From Bacillota bacterium (GTDB lineage: Bacteria > Bacillota > Clostridia > Christensenellales > Aristaeellaceae): a stretch of 62,355 nt of DNA. The notes beneath the pieces are model-generated. The model saw only the letters and a list, made by a program, of their open reading frames with translations. It was not told the DNA's origin and made no database searches. The translations under genes and the position numbers were made by a program. The stretch spans positions 1 to 62,355 of the forward strand of contig JAEZHM010000098.1 in the NCBI GenBank assembly GCA_023416585.1. Direction: 5' to 3'. This document shows positions 34,410 through 43,194 of the stretch, piece by piece (within the stretch, counting starts at the first letter, position 1; each line of letters starts with the position of its first letter).

Positions 34410-36863
34410 TTGATTCATCAATTTGATTGGATACCTTTTTATACTTTGCTTGCCAATAGATTACTCGACTATCAGAAAAATCGTGAAGGCTTACTTAACA
34501 TCTTGAGTAATGTTTTTTATGAACTTGGCATGAAAAACCCTTTTTTGGAGAATGGTGCAATACTGAAGGATATCTGTCCATTCACTGTATTTGGATGTTT
34601 TAATCGTGGAATTACCAACCAGAACCGTATTGCAATTGCAAAAAAGCTTTGCGCTGCTCTAAATATCACGGAGCCTCTGCCAAGTGCTTTCGACGGTATT
34701 CCTGTGCTGAATAATATGAGTGCTTGGTTTTTTATGGGGGAAAAAGATCGCAAGGCAGACGATATTGAAAATTTGTGGGAAATGTTTCGATGTGCAATAG
34801 TATATGCTGACCATCCTGACAGAACGTCTTCTAAGGACTTTGTTCGTTGGTTTGACACGGTTCGTGCACAAAAGAAGGTCAAGTGGAATCTGACAATGGG
34901 CTTGTATTGGATTCGTGCAAATGCCTATTTGAATCTGGATGAGCGGAACCGTAGCTATCTTGCGCAGTTATCTCAGTCAGGCCTATTAGATATAGAGGTA
35001 CCAAAGGATGTGCCATCCGGTAAGGATTATCTAACTATGGTTAACATATGCAATAATGCATTTAGGCAGGAGGATATGGTTGTTCACTCCTTTGCCGAAC
35101 TATCGTTGGAAGCTTGGACCCAGACGACGGAAAACATTGCTGCTCCTTCTTCTCAGGCTCGATTTATCCGTTGGTTTGCACCATTATTGCAGTCATTGCG
35201 CGAGCTGGGAGGTTCCGCAACCCCGCAACAAGCTTGTGATCAGATCATTAAAGATATGGAACTTGGTAAGGAAATTACAGAGCCGGTTCATGAAAAAACG
35301 GGAACGGGTCAATTTCGCAATGATGTAGCATGGGCACGTAACTATCTTGCCTATGAAGAATACATTGACAATATGGAAAGAGGTCACTGGACATTAACGA
35401 AAAAAGGACTTACTGCACCGATGGATGAGGCCATTGCCGGCGCAATAGTCACCAAATGGGTCAAGATCAATGCGCAAAAACGGAAGGATAAAGATAAGGA
35501 AGTACGTGAGGTTCATTACTGGATTTATGCCCCTGAAAATAATATGGATTACTGGAAGGAATGCCTTGATAAAAATGTGGTTTTGATTGGGTATGATGAA
35601 CTACGTAATCCGATAGAGTACCCCACGAGAAAAATCATGGCCGATAAAATGCGTGAAGTATATGATGATAATGCGAACCCCATGAGTCGTTCCCTGATAC
35701 TATGGCAGTTTATACATGAAATGCAAATTGGAGATATTGTGTATGCCGTTATCGGTCAGGATAAGCTGGTTGGCCGTGGCATTGTTTTGTCCGATTATCG
35801 GTATGATGAAACACGTTTATCATATCGCAATGTCCGTGTTATGCGCTGGACAAATAGCGGTGAATGGGCTATGCCTGTAAAGACAGCTCGAAAATCGCTG
35901 CTGGACTTTACAACTTATGTAGAAGATATCAAAAAGATCGAGGAACTCTTTTCGATTGAGGATATACCGCCAGTTATCCCATCAAAACAGGATAAAATAG
36001 ATATCTACACCCGTGATGACTTCCTGCGTGAGGTTTACATGGATGGGGACCAATATGACACGCTTTGTGCTTTACTTCAATATAAACAGAATATCATCCT
36101 TGAAGGTGCTCCCGGTGTAGGTAAAACTTTTGTTGCAAAGCGTCTTGCGTATTCCTTAATGGGTGTAAAAGACCCAAATCGTGTTCAGATGGTGCAGTTT
36201 CATCAAAGCTATGGCTATGAAGATTTTATTGTAGGATTCCGTCCCAATGATCAAGGCGGATTTGAAATCAAACAAGGACCTTTTTACCGCTTTTGCAAAA
36301 CTGCGCAGGATGATCCCGAAAACGATTATTATTTCATTATTGATGAAATCAACCGTGGAAATCTCAGTAAAATCTTTGGTGAGCTTCTGATGCTGCTGGA
36401 AAAGGACAAGCGAGGCGATAAGTATCGTCTGATGTTGCTATATGCAGGAGAAACATTCTTTGTACCGGAAAATGTTTATATAATTGGCATGATGAATACG
36501 GCAGACCGCTCGCTTGCAATGATGGATTATGCTTTGCGTCGCAGGTTTTCATTCTTTCGCATGGAACCAGCATTCGGTAATGTAGGTTTCCAGGAGATGC
36601 TGGAGGAAACCGATAACCCGAAATATACGCGACTTGTTGAGGCTATTATAAAGCTGAATCAAGAGATAATTGCGGATGAATCACTCGGTGACGGTTTTCT
36701 GATTGGGCATAGCTTTTTGTGCGCGCCTGAGGAAGGTGTTACCGATGAATGGCTGAAACAAGTTGTCGAATATGAATTGACACCGCTGCTCAAGGAATAT
36801 TGGTTTGATAATCGTAGTAAAGTTGAACAGGAATCGCAGCTACTTCGGAGAGCTCTGCAATGA
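34410..36863 (+). CDS. mcrB: McrB-like GTPase of type IV restriction system, with Mrr-N and EVE-like domains
   Basis: 817 aa. Start TTG 34410 is chosen because AAGGAGG lies at 34394-34400 and the family begins with FDWIPFYTLLANRLL; ATG 34317 has no site and adds 31 untypical residues. Domains: an N-terminal helical region with DICPFTVFGCFNRGIT (1-90); an Mrr-N-like winged helix (about 248-340, RWFAPLLQSLRELGG to GHWTLTKKG); an EVE/YTH-like reader (about 369-500, HYWIYAPENN to GDIVYAVIG, VGRGIV); and an McrB AAA+ motor with GAPGVGKT (about 566-573), FIIDEINRGNLSKIFGELL and MMNTADRSLAMMDYALRRR. It recognises modified DNA and drives McrC by GTP hydrolysis. EVE domains read modified cytosines. 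Confidence 0.92.
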   Translation: MIHQFDWIPFYTLLANRLLDYQKNREGLLNILSNVFYELGMKNPFLENGAILKDICPFTVFGCFNRGITNQNRIAIAKKLCAALNITEPLPSAFDGIPVLNNMSAWFFMGEKDRKADDIENLWEMFRCAIVYADHPDRTSSKDFVRWFDTVRAQKKVKWNLTMGLYWIRANAYLNLDERNRSYLAQLSQSGLLDIEVPKDVPSGKDYLTMVNICNNAFRQEDMVVHSFAELSLEAWTQTTENIAAPSSQARFIRWFAPLLQSLRELGGSATPQQACDQIIKDMELGKEITEPVHEKTGTGQFRNDVAWARNYLAYEEYIDNMERGHWTLTKKGLTAPMDEAIAGAIVTKWVKINAQKRKDKDKEVREVHYWIYAPENNMDYWKECLDKNVVLIGYDELRNPIEYPTRKIMADKMREVYDDNANPMSRSLILWQFIHEMQIGDIVYAVIGQDKLVGRGIVLSDYRYDETRLSYRNVRVMRWTNSGEWAMPVKTARKSLLDFTTYVEDIKKIEELFSIEDIPPVIPSKQDKIDIYTRDDFLREVYMDGDQYDTLCALLQYKQNIILEGAPGVGKTFVAKRLAYSLMGVKDPNRVQMVQFHQSYGYEDFIVGFRPNDQGGFEIKQGPFYRFCKTAQDDPENDYYFIIDEINRGNLSKIFGELLMLLEKDKRGDKYRLMLLYAGETFFVPENVYIIGMMNTADRSLAMMDYALRRRFSFFRMEPAFGNVGFQEMLEETDNPKYTRLVEAIIKLNQEIIADESLGDGFLIGHSFLCAPEEGVTDEWLKQVVEYELTPLLKEYWFDNRSKVEQESQLLRRALQ

Positions 36864-37897
36864 TTCGAATACAAAATATTTATTACATGCTTGCATATGC
36901 TTATCAGGTACTTCGTGAGGATGGTTACCAACAGATTGCACAAGAAACCTTTGAGCACGCTTGTGACCTGTTTGCGGAAATCTTGTCACGAGGCATGGCA
37001 AATCAGGTACGTCGGGGCCTTGTACATGATTATCGACCGGCTAGGGACAATCTATCTGCACTCCGGGGTAAGATTGAACTGACTGCTAATATGCGACAGT
37101 TACAAAATCGCGGACAAAAACTTGAATGTGTTTTTGATGAATACTCAGAAGATACAGAAGTAAATCGTATACTGAAGTCAACCGCCTTGAAAATGATTCG
37201 CGCCAATGAAGTCAGGCGCGAATCCAAGCAGGCAATTAAAAGGATACTGCTTTTCTTTAGTAATGTACAAGAAATCGATCTCCATTTTGTTCGGTGGGGA
37301 AGTTTGCAATATAATCGAAGCAATCAGACTTATCGCATGCTGATGGAAATATGCTATATGATAGAAAACGGACTGCTAATGAAAGAACAAGGCAGTGGTA
37401 TTCGCTTGCGAAAGTTTTTGGACGATCAGAGAATGAGCGCATTGTATGAACGTTTCCTGCGTGCTTATTTGCATGAAAAATATCCACAATACCGGGTGGC
37501 GGCATCTACTGTAGATTGGGCCCTGGATGAGAGCGAATTTCTAGAACGCCTACCTGTCATGCGTACTGATGTAACGCTACGAGCGCCCAATAAAACGCTA
37601 ATCATCGACGCAAAGTATTATGATCATACAATGCAAACGAATTCCTTATATGACAAAAAAACGATACACTCAGGTAATCTGTACCAAATTATGACTTATG
37701 TAGAAAATGAGCATCTCAATACCGGTTTACCAGTGAGTGGCATGTTGCTTTATGCTAAGACGGACGAATCGCTTGTTCCAGATCAGACGTTCTCCATTCA
37801 TGGAAAGAGGTTTTGGGTGAAGACTCTTGATCTTGATTGTGATTTTCAAAACATCGAAGGTCAATTAAAGATTTTAATTGATAACTGGTCTGAATGA
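36860..37897 (+). CDS. mcrC: McrC-like nuclease subunit
   Basis: 345 aa. The start ATG overlaps the mcrB stop (ATGA). The N-terminal part (IQNIYYMLAYAYQVL) is typical of the McrC/LlaJI-type partner. The PD-(D/E)XK nuclease centre is seen as MRTDVTL (Asp near 236) followed by LIIDAKYYD (D-x-K near 250-252). The subunit binds the McrB ring and cuts DNA carrying modified cytosine. The gene closes the A+T-rich island, and the next gene (LacI) has its own promoter. Confidence 0.92.
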   Translation: MIRIQNIYYMLAYAYQVLREDGYQQIAQETFEHACDLFAEILSRGMANQVRRGLVHDYRPARDNLSALRGKIELTANMRQLQNRGQKLECVFDEYSEDTEVNRILKSTALKMIRANEVRRESKQAIKRILLFFSNVQEIDLHFVRWGSLQYNRSNQTYRMLMEICYMIENGLLMKEQGSGIRLRKFLDDQRMSALYERFLRAYLHEKYPQYRVAASTVDWALDESEFLERLPVMRTDVTLRAPNKTLIIDAKYYDHTMQTNSLYDKKTIHSGNLYQIMTYVENEHLNTGLPVSGMLLYAKTDESLVPDQTFSIHGKRFWVKTLDLDCDFQNIEGQLKILIDNWSE

Positions 37898-37923
37898 TTT
37901 GGGAAACAGGTTCTGCATGATAC

Positions 37924-37952
37924 TTGTATCCCACCAAGAAAACCTATATAAT
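37924..37952 (+). promoter_or_regulatory. Probable sigma-A promoter of lacI-type gene
   Basis: TTGTAT (37924-37929), 17-bp spacer, perfect TATAAT (37947-37952), 92 bp before the start codon. Confidence 0.6.
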
Positions 37953-38043
37953 GAAGCAAATCATGGGAACCGGCCTGGCCGCATCCCATTTATTCATCTT
38001 TCATTCTATCCGGAAAAAGGGTTAGCCGGCCAAGGAGATGCTC

Positions 38044-39009
38044 ATGGGAAGAACGAACCGCCCCACCATCAAGACCATTGCCCGGGAAGCCGGCGTAACG
38101 GCCAACACCGTTTCCCAGGCGCTGCGCGATTCAAAGCTGGTCACGGCGGATACGAAAACAAAAATACTGGAAATCGCCCGCAGCCAGGGATATGTGCCCA
38201 ACGTGCTGGCGGAATCGCTGCGCTCCGGCCGCAGCCGCACGGTGGCGTTGGTATTCGGGAACCTGGGCAACCCGCTGTTTGCCATGAAGACGCAGAAGAT
38301 GGAGCATCTTCTAAGGATGCTTGGGTATCAAGTGCTGATTCTGAACAGCAATGAGGACAAGGACCAGGAGCTGGAGGTTATACAGACTGCCATCAGCCGC
38401 AAGGTGGATGGGGTGGTGCTGTGCCCCAGCCAGAAGGGCCACGCCGCGCTGGATCTATTAAAGAAGCATGATATGCCCTGCGTGCTGGTGGGCCGCAGCT
38501 TTCGTGAAATGCAGGAGGACGCGGTGGTATGGGATAACGAGACGGGCGGGTTTCTGGCCACCAATCATTTGATCAGCCTGGGATGCAAGAGGATTCTGTA
38601 CATTTGCGGCGCCAAGTATGTAACCACCAGTTGGGAAAGATATGACGGATATGTGCGCGCGCTGAAAGAGGCCGGGCTTCCCTTTGACGCAAGGCTGATC
38701 ATTTATCCCTTCGAAATGGAGGGCGGCCTGGAGGCGGCGCTGAAGGCCGTGGAGACACCGTATGACGGGATTTTTGCTTTCAGCGATATGCTGCTTTGGG
38801 AAACGGCCTGCCATGTGCCAAACAACATGAAGATGGTGGGGTTTGACAATATACAAAGCTTTTTCGCGCTGCCCATCAGCTACTCCAGCATTGCCACAGA
38901 TTTGGATGAGGAAACCAGGCAGGTGATCGATTTGCTGCTGAACAGGATCGAGGACCCGGACCGCCCAACGCAGAAGGTGGTTCTGCCGGTGCGGCTGGTG
39001 GTGAGGTAG
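38044..39009 (+). CDS. LacI-family transcriptional regulator
   Basis: 321 aa. The HTH is near the N-terminus (TIKTIAREAGVTANTVSQAL), with the hinge-helix region PNVLAESLRSGRSRTV. The periplasmic-binding-protein-like effector domain follows (VALVFGNLGNPLF, DGVVLCPSQ, GFDNIQSFFALP). ATG 38044 is preferred over 38038 because AAGGAG then has six-base spacing. It probably represses the enolase-superfamily gene and the minus-strand ABC importer to its right (39734-44936) in the absence of the sugar or sugar acid. Palindromic candidate operators lie at 40933, 42969 and 44950. Confidence 0.9.
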   Translation: MGRTNRPTIKTIAREAGVTANTVSQALRDSKLVTADTKTKILEIARSQGYVPNVLAESLRSGRSRTVALVFGNLGNPLFAMKTQKMEHLLRMLGYQVLILNSNEDKDQELEVIQTAISRKVDGVVLCPSQKGHAALDLLKKHDMPCVLVGRSFREMQEDAVVWDNETGGFLATNHLISLGCKRILYICGAKYVTTSWERYDGYVRALKEAGLPFDARLIIYPFEMEGGLEAALKAVETPYDGIFAFSDMLLWETACHVPNNMKMVGFDNIQSFFALPISYSSIATDLDEETRQVIDLLLNRIEDPDRPTQKVVLPVRLVVR

Positions 39010-39049
39010 GGGAAGGGTTTTGAGATAAGCAGATGGATAAAGAAAACAG

Positions 39050-39083
39050 GCCTGCTGTACCGGGATTAACCGGTACGGCGGGC
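39050..39083. terminator. Hairpin after LacI gene
   Basis: A 14-bp stem (39050-39063/39070-39083, two G-U pairs on the plus strand) with GATTAA loop, 40 bp after the stop. Weak T run. Confidence 0.6.
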
Positions 39084-39133
39084 CCATTATTAAATAGGAT
39101 TAACGAAATAAGGCCATGGATTGTAGGGGAAAA

Positions 39134-39725
39134 GAAGGGTTTCGCGCCTGCGGGCGCTACCAAGGGCTTTCCGGTCGCCCTTTGGAAACCTTCGGGAGCC
39201 ATCCTTTAGTAAGTTGTACGGGAAGAAGGATTTCGCGCCTGCGGGCGCGACCAAGGGCTTTCCGGTCGCCCTTGGAACCTTCGGGAGCCATCCTTGAGAG
39301 ACATACGGGAAGAAGGGTTTCGCGCCTGCGGGTGCGACCAAGGGCTTTCCTACCCATCTGGCTCAATCGTCGCATTACTCACTGCCGTTCGCACTGCTCG
39401 CTTCGCCAGCCTCCTCCACACTGCCCATTTCCGCCACTGGCGGGGGCGGTGTTCTGGAGCCCTTTGGAAACCTTCGGATGCCATCCTTGAGTAAGACATA
39501 CGGGAAGAAGGGTTTCGCGTCTGCGGACGCGACCAAGGGCTTTCCTACCCATCTGGCTCAATCGTCGCATTACTCACTGCCGTTCGCACTGCTCGTTTCG
39601 CCAGCCTCCTCCACACCGCCCATTTCCGCCACTGGCGGGGGCGGTGTTCTGGAGCCCTTTGGAAACCTTCGGGAGCCATCCTTTTATGAGAAAAATGGTT
39701 TCGCGTATGCGGATGTTCCATGGGG
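39134..39725. repeat. Tandem repeat array with a second repeat nested in two units
   Basis: Units start GAAGGGTTTCGCGCCTGCGG at 39134 (91 bp), 39225 (87 bp), 39312 (195 bp) and 39507 (188 bp), then a decayed start near 39695. The long units equal the short ones except that GGTCG after CAAGGGCTTTCC is replaced by a 109-bp insert (39351-39459 and 39546-39654). The insert begins TACCCATCTGGCTCAATCG and contains CCGCCACTGGCGG; the two inserts differ at about two bases. It lies between convergent lacI and enolase genes, and the array reaches the latter's stop. No convincing gene. Confidence 0.85.
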
Positions 39726-39733
39726 ACCCTCGG

Positions 39734-40870
39734 TTACTTTACCTCTTCCGCCCAGATCAGGTCCATGCCGAAGCCGGGCTTTTCTGGAACAGTAAAGAAG
39801 CCGTTTTTCAGGGCGTAGCCGCTGTAATCAATGCCCTCGGTGTAACCCAGCACCGTTTCCACAATAGGTACGAACTGGGGATAGGCCGCGGCCAGGTGGC
39901 AGCAGTAATTTGTCTTGACCACTTCGCCCCAGGCGTGGGGGGAGGAGAGATAGCCCAGGGGATTGATCTGCTTTAGCAGCTTGCGCCAGGCGGTAAAGCC
40001 GTAGCCGCACACATCCGGCATCCAGATATCCAGCAGTTTCTTTTTCGCCAGGTCCAGAAGCAGCGGGATATCGGTAAACGATTCGCCGTCGGCGATCATC
40101 GTGGCGGGCCGGTATTTATTGAGGTATTCGCGGAGGGCGCGGTTTTTTTCTTCGCACTCGCGGAAGGGCTCCTCAAACCAGTAAAGCGGCACATTGTCGA
40201 TGCCGTCCAGGAAGGCGTAGCAGTCTTCAACGGTATAGCCGTCATTGGCGTCCACGAGCAGCATCACATCCGGGAAGGCTTCGTGCACGGCGCGTACGAT
40301 TTCAATGTCGCGCTTCATGCCTGCATCGTGCTCCATCCACATATTGCCGCGGCCGATCTTGATTTTCATGCTGCGGTGGCCCAAGGCGTAGTCATAGGCG
40401 CAGTCGGCAAGCACTTTATCGGGACCGAAGGGTTTATCCTCCGGGATAATATCGTTCATATAAATGGCCCCGTCGTAGGCCTTAACGCTGTTTACGGCCT
40501 TGTCCTCAATCATGCGGCTGACGGGTATGTTCAAAATGCGTCCGGCCAGGTCGTGCAGCGCGATATCAAAGGGCAGCAGGGAGTCGTCTAGGATGCCGGT
40601 ATCGGCGCGGAAAATTGAGCCCAGGGAGATGTTTTTGAGCTTGTCCTCCACCTGCTTCGCTTCGGGGATATGCCTGCAAAGGGTGGCCCAGCCGCTTGCG
40701 CCTTGGTCGGTAGTCAGTTTGGCGATATGAAGGGTGCCGCCGAAACCGTGATACCCCTTGATGGCGTTCTTCCCATGGAGCCTGGGGTAGATGGCGCGCG
40801 GCATAAAATACTCCACTTTTACGATTTTATGCTGGTCCAGACTCCGCTGCCGTTCATCATTAACGTTCAT
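39734..40870 (-). CDS. Enolase-superfamily enzyme, mandelate racemase/muconate cycloisomerase group
   Basis: 378 aa. A capping domain (about 1-130) precedes a TIM barrel with RSMKIKIGRG (K-x-K general base), LLVDANDGY, YWFEEPF and IADGES for the Mg2+ ligands, and the SSPHAWGE motif that provides the His general acid/base of the mandelate racemase subgroup. It abstracts a proton next to a carboxylate, most often in sugar acid dehydration or epimerisation. With the importer at 41564-44936 this suggests use of a sugar acid. Start ATG 40870 follows AAAGGAG. A palindrome at 40933 lies 63 bp upstream. Confidence 0.9.
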   Translation of the reverse strand: MNVNDERQRSLDQHKIVKVEYFMPRAIYPRLHGKNAIKGYHGFGGTLHIAKLTTDQGASGWATLCRHIPEAKQVEDKLKNISLGSIFRADTGILDDSLLPFDIALHDLAGRILNIPVSRMIEDKAVNSVKAYDGAIYMNDIIPEDKPFGPDKVLADCAYDYALGHRSMKIKIGRGNMWMEHDAGMKRDIEIVRAVHEAFPDVMLLVDANDGYTVEDCYAFLDGIDNVPLYWFEEPFRECEEKNRALREYLNKYRPATMIADGESFTDIPLLLDLAKKKLLDIWMPDVCGYGFTAWRKLLKQINPLGYLSSPHAWGEVVKTNYCCHLAAAYPQFVPIVETVLGYTEGIDYSGYALKNGFFTVPEKPGFGMDLIWAEEVK

Positions 40871-40931
40871 ATTGTTGTATCTCCTTTTTGTGATTTAGCG
40901 ATAGGGGTATCGGGAGTCATTTCCTTACTGG

Positions 40932-40942
40932 TGCATTAATGC
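40932..40942. promoter_or_regulatory. Candidate LacI-type operator upstream of enolase gene
   Basis: TGCATTAATGC contains the perfect palindrome GCATTAATGC. The surrounding G-TGCATTAATG-TTTG is shared with 42966-42982 (15 of 17 bases). Confidence 0.5.
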
Positions 40943-41004
40943 TTTGAGGATTTGCATAAAGCAACACAACGGTATATAGGGTTGTTTACACCTTCAGCCG
41001 CCTG

Positions 41005-41481
41005 CGGACGGCACCATCCCATCTGGCTCAATCGTCGCATTACTCGCTGCCGCTCGCACTGCTTATTTCGCCAGCCTCATCCCCCCCTCCCATTTCCCCC
41101 CATCTGGCTCAATCGTTGCATTACTCGCTGCCGCTCGCACTGCTCGTATCGCCAGCCTCGTACGCCTTCGCTTCATCCGCCACAGGCGGCGCTCGGCTCC
41201 CGAGCCACAGGCGGGGTCGGGGTTCCGGAGCCCCAGGAGGGAGGCTTTCTAAGCGGCTTCCCCTTGAGTTCCGAAGCTTCGCGCCGCCTGTGGCGGATAA
41301 AGCGAAGTGGAGGAAGCTTGCGAAACGAGTGCCGGAAGCACCAGCGAACCGGCGCGATGATTGAGCAAGCCGAGTGGCAAGCTGTCGACGAAGGAGACTG
41401 ATGAGGTGTAATGGCAGGCAAGATGTGCATCTTAACACCTCATCCGTCGCTGCGCGCCACCTTCCCCTCAAGGGGAAGGCT
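41005..41481. repeat. Repeat cluster including composite repeat copy 2
   Basis: 41020-41165 holds two copies of CATCTGGCTCAATCGT(C/T)GCA plus the following CTGCCGCTCGCACTGCT stretch. CCGCCACAGGCGG lies at about 41178. 41255-41408 is the 154-bp block, 41409-41435 a 27-bp unique core that itself pairs (AAGATG/CATCTT), and 41436-41481 the 46-bp block. No credible gene lies between the enolase and binding-protein genes. Confidence 0.8.
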
Positions 41482-41525
41482 TAAGTTGTCTGGCATAGCC
41501 CAGATTGACTTAAAGCAAGCTGGAA

Positions 41526-41553
41526 GGGGGACGGGACGAAGATCCCGTCCCCC
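41526..41553 (-). terminator. Terminator-like hairpin after binding protein gene
   Basis: A perfect 11-bp stem (41526-41536/41543-41553) with 6-nt loop, 10 bp after the stop of the minus-strand binding protein; strong G+C stem, weak T tail. Confidence 0.65.
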
Positions 41554-41563
41554 CATTTGCAAA

Positions 41564-42865
41564 TTAGTTCAGCTCTTCCTTGGCTTTTTCGGCGATATCC
41601 GTAAGCTTTACGATAATATCGGCGGAGGGCATATTTTCCACCGTTACATAGGACATAACATCTTTTCCGCCGCCGCCGTCGGCACCAAAGAGGGCTTCCC
41701 ACTTGGCGGTGGGGTGGAACCACTGGGTGTTTTCAATAATCGTTTTGCCGGAGAGGTATACATCCCAGTAGGCTTCGTGGGCCTTTTGGAATTCGGGAAC
41801 ATCCCACACTGCGCGGTAGGGGGGCAGGTGGCCGGGGATGTTGTTGCTGAAGTAGGTGGCAAGTGCATCCTTGCTCAGCCAGAAGCGCAGGAATTCCTTG
41901 GCCAGGTCGATGTTGTCACCGTCGATAACGCCGATGGCATGGGTGGAGGCACCGGCGCCGGCGCCTTCCTCAGCGGCGGCATTCATGGGGATGGGGGCAA
42001 CGGATACATGGCCGTCAGTGAACCAGCTCAGGCCCTTTTCCTGGATGACGGTGTTCAGGAAGGAAATGGAGGTGACCATGGTGGCACCCTGCTCCGCCAG
42101 GAAGGACAGGCGCTGGCCTTCGTTGGTGAAGGAGATGGAGCCGGGGTAGCAGGTGTCAAAGTACAGTTTGCGCAGGAATTCCAGCGTCTCGACGGACTTG
42201 TCGCTGAAGGTAAGGTTGCCGTCCTTGTCCCACCAGTAGTCGGCGTTGCTGCCGCGCAGGTCGCTGAAGGGCCAGCCTTCGGCAATGCCCAGCACGGAGC
42301 CGTAACGGTCGATCTTGCCATCGCCGTCCAAATCCTTGGTCAAAGCCTTGGCATCGTTGTACCAATCATCCCATGTGGCGGGAACAGAAAGGCCCGCATC
42401 TTTGAACCAGTCGGCGCGGTACCAGAAGGCGATGGGGAATGTAACCAGGGGCACGCCCCAGGTGCTGCCATCCATTTTGTACTGCTCCAGCTGCCGGCTG
42501 GACAGCCACCAATCCGCGCCGTATTCGGCAATGATGTCATCCACGGGCGCGGTGATGCCCATTTGACCCCAGGTTACCACGTCGCCAGGACCCCAGACGA
42601 AAATGGCGTCCGGCAGCGTGCGGGCTGCCGCGGCGGTTTGAATCTTCTGGTTGATGTCGCCGGTTAGGGTGGTTACTTCCACCTTTACGCCGGGGTGCTG
42701 TTCTTCAAACATGGCGATAACCTTGTCGCGAGCGGCGGGATGGGGATCGCGGACAACCACGTCCCACAGCTTGAGGGTTTGGGCTTTGGGGGCTTCAGCC
42801 AGGGCCGCGATGGAGGATGTGAGCAGCAGCGATACCATGAGCAGGAATGCAAGTACCTTTTTCAT
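41564..42865 (-). CDS. Extracellular carbohydrate-binding protein
   Basis: 433 aa, SBP_bac_1 fold. The signal peptide MKKVLAFLLMVSLLL ends AALA before EAPKAQTLKLWD. IFVWGPGDVVTWGQMGITAPVDD and LVTFPIAFWYRADWF show the ligand-binding cleft pattern of CUT1 binding proteins. Start ATG 42865 has AAAGGGG eight bases upstream; an ATG at 42883 lacks a site. It belongs with permeases 43195-44936 but has its own control region containing a candidate operator. No ATPase gene is nearby. Confidence 0.9.
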   Translation of the reverse strand: MKKVLAFLLMVSLLLTSSIAALAEAPKAQTLKLWDVVVRDPHPAARDKVIAMFEEQHPGVKVEVTTLTGDINQKIQTAAAARTLPDAIFVWGPGDVVTWGQMGITAPVDDIIAEYGADWWLSSRQLEQYKMDGSTWGVPLVTFPIAFWYRADWFKDAGLSVPATWDDWYNDAKALTKDLDGDGKIDRYGSVLGIAEGWPFSDLRGSNADYWWDKDGNLTFSDKSVETLEFLRKLYFDTCYPGSISFTNEGQRLSFLAEQGATMVTSISFLNTVIQEKGLSWFTDGHVSVAPIPMNAAAEEGAGAGASTHAIGVIDGDNIDLAKEFLRFWLSKDALATYFSNNIPGHLPPYRAVWDVPEFQKAHEAYWDVYLSGKTIIENTQWFHPTAKWEALFGADGGGGKDVMSYVTVENMPSADIIVKLTDIAEKAKEELN

Positions 42866-42948
42866 GAGTGTTACCCCTTTCATTAAATTACGATTGTGTG
42901 GGAGGATGGATTAGGTGTTTTCGCTCCTTTCTTTGATGATTGAAATTG

Positions 42949-42982
42949 TGTATAACCTTAATGCGGATGCATTAATGTTTTG
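42949..42982 (-). promoter_or_regulatory. Candidate promoter and LacI-type operator of binding protein gene
   Basis: On the minus strand TATACA (42949-42954) could be a -10 box, and the -35 position falls on 42972-42977, inside TGCATTAATG (42968-42977). The matching 17-base stretch upstream of the enolase gene supports a shared repressor blocking the -35 box. Confidence 0.5.
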
Positions 42983-43051
42983 CCTTTCAGACTATGGATT
43001 CCCATCATGCAAGCAATGCCCCAATCATGTTTATGAGAATCTGCTATTTAC

Positions 43052-43145
43052 TCCTTCAGTCGCTGCGGCGACAGCTCCCTCAAGAGGGAGCCCTTCTAAG
43101 AGCCTCCCTCTTGAGGGAGGTTAAGACGAAGGAGGCGGAAGGAGT
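43052..43145. repeat. CTCCCTC hairpin module
   Basis: CTCCTTCAGTCGCTGCGGCG, then CTCCCTCAAGAGGGAG and CTCCCTCTTGAGGGAG palindromes, ending in an AAGGAGGCGGAAGGAG tract. Same order as 24543-24616. Confidence 0.75.
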
Positions 43146-43194
43146 CATCTTGATTGTATATCCGAACAAGCGGCTTCCTTCATTTACCCTTTCC

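Noticed and set aside
39134..39725. CRISPR-like array
   Set aside because: Units are of unequal length, the sequence between conserved parts is itself repeated, and no cas gene is present.
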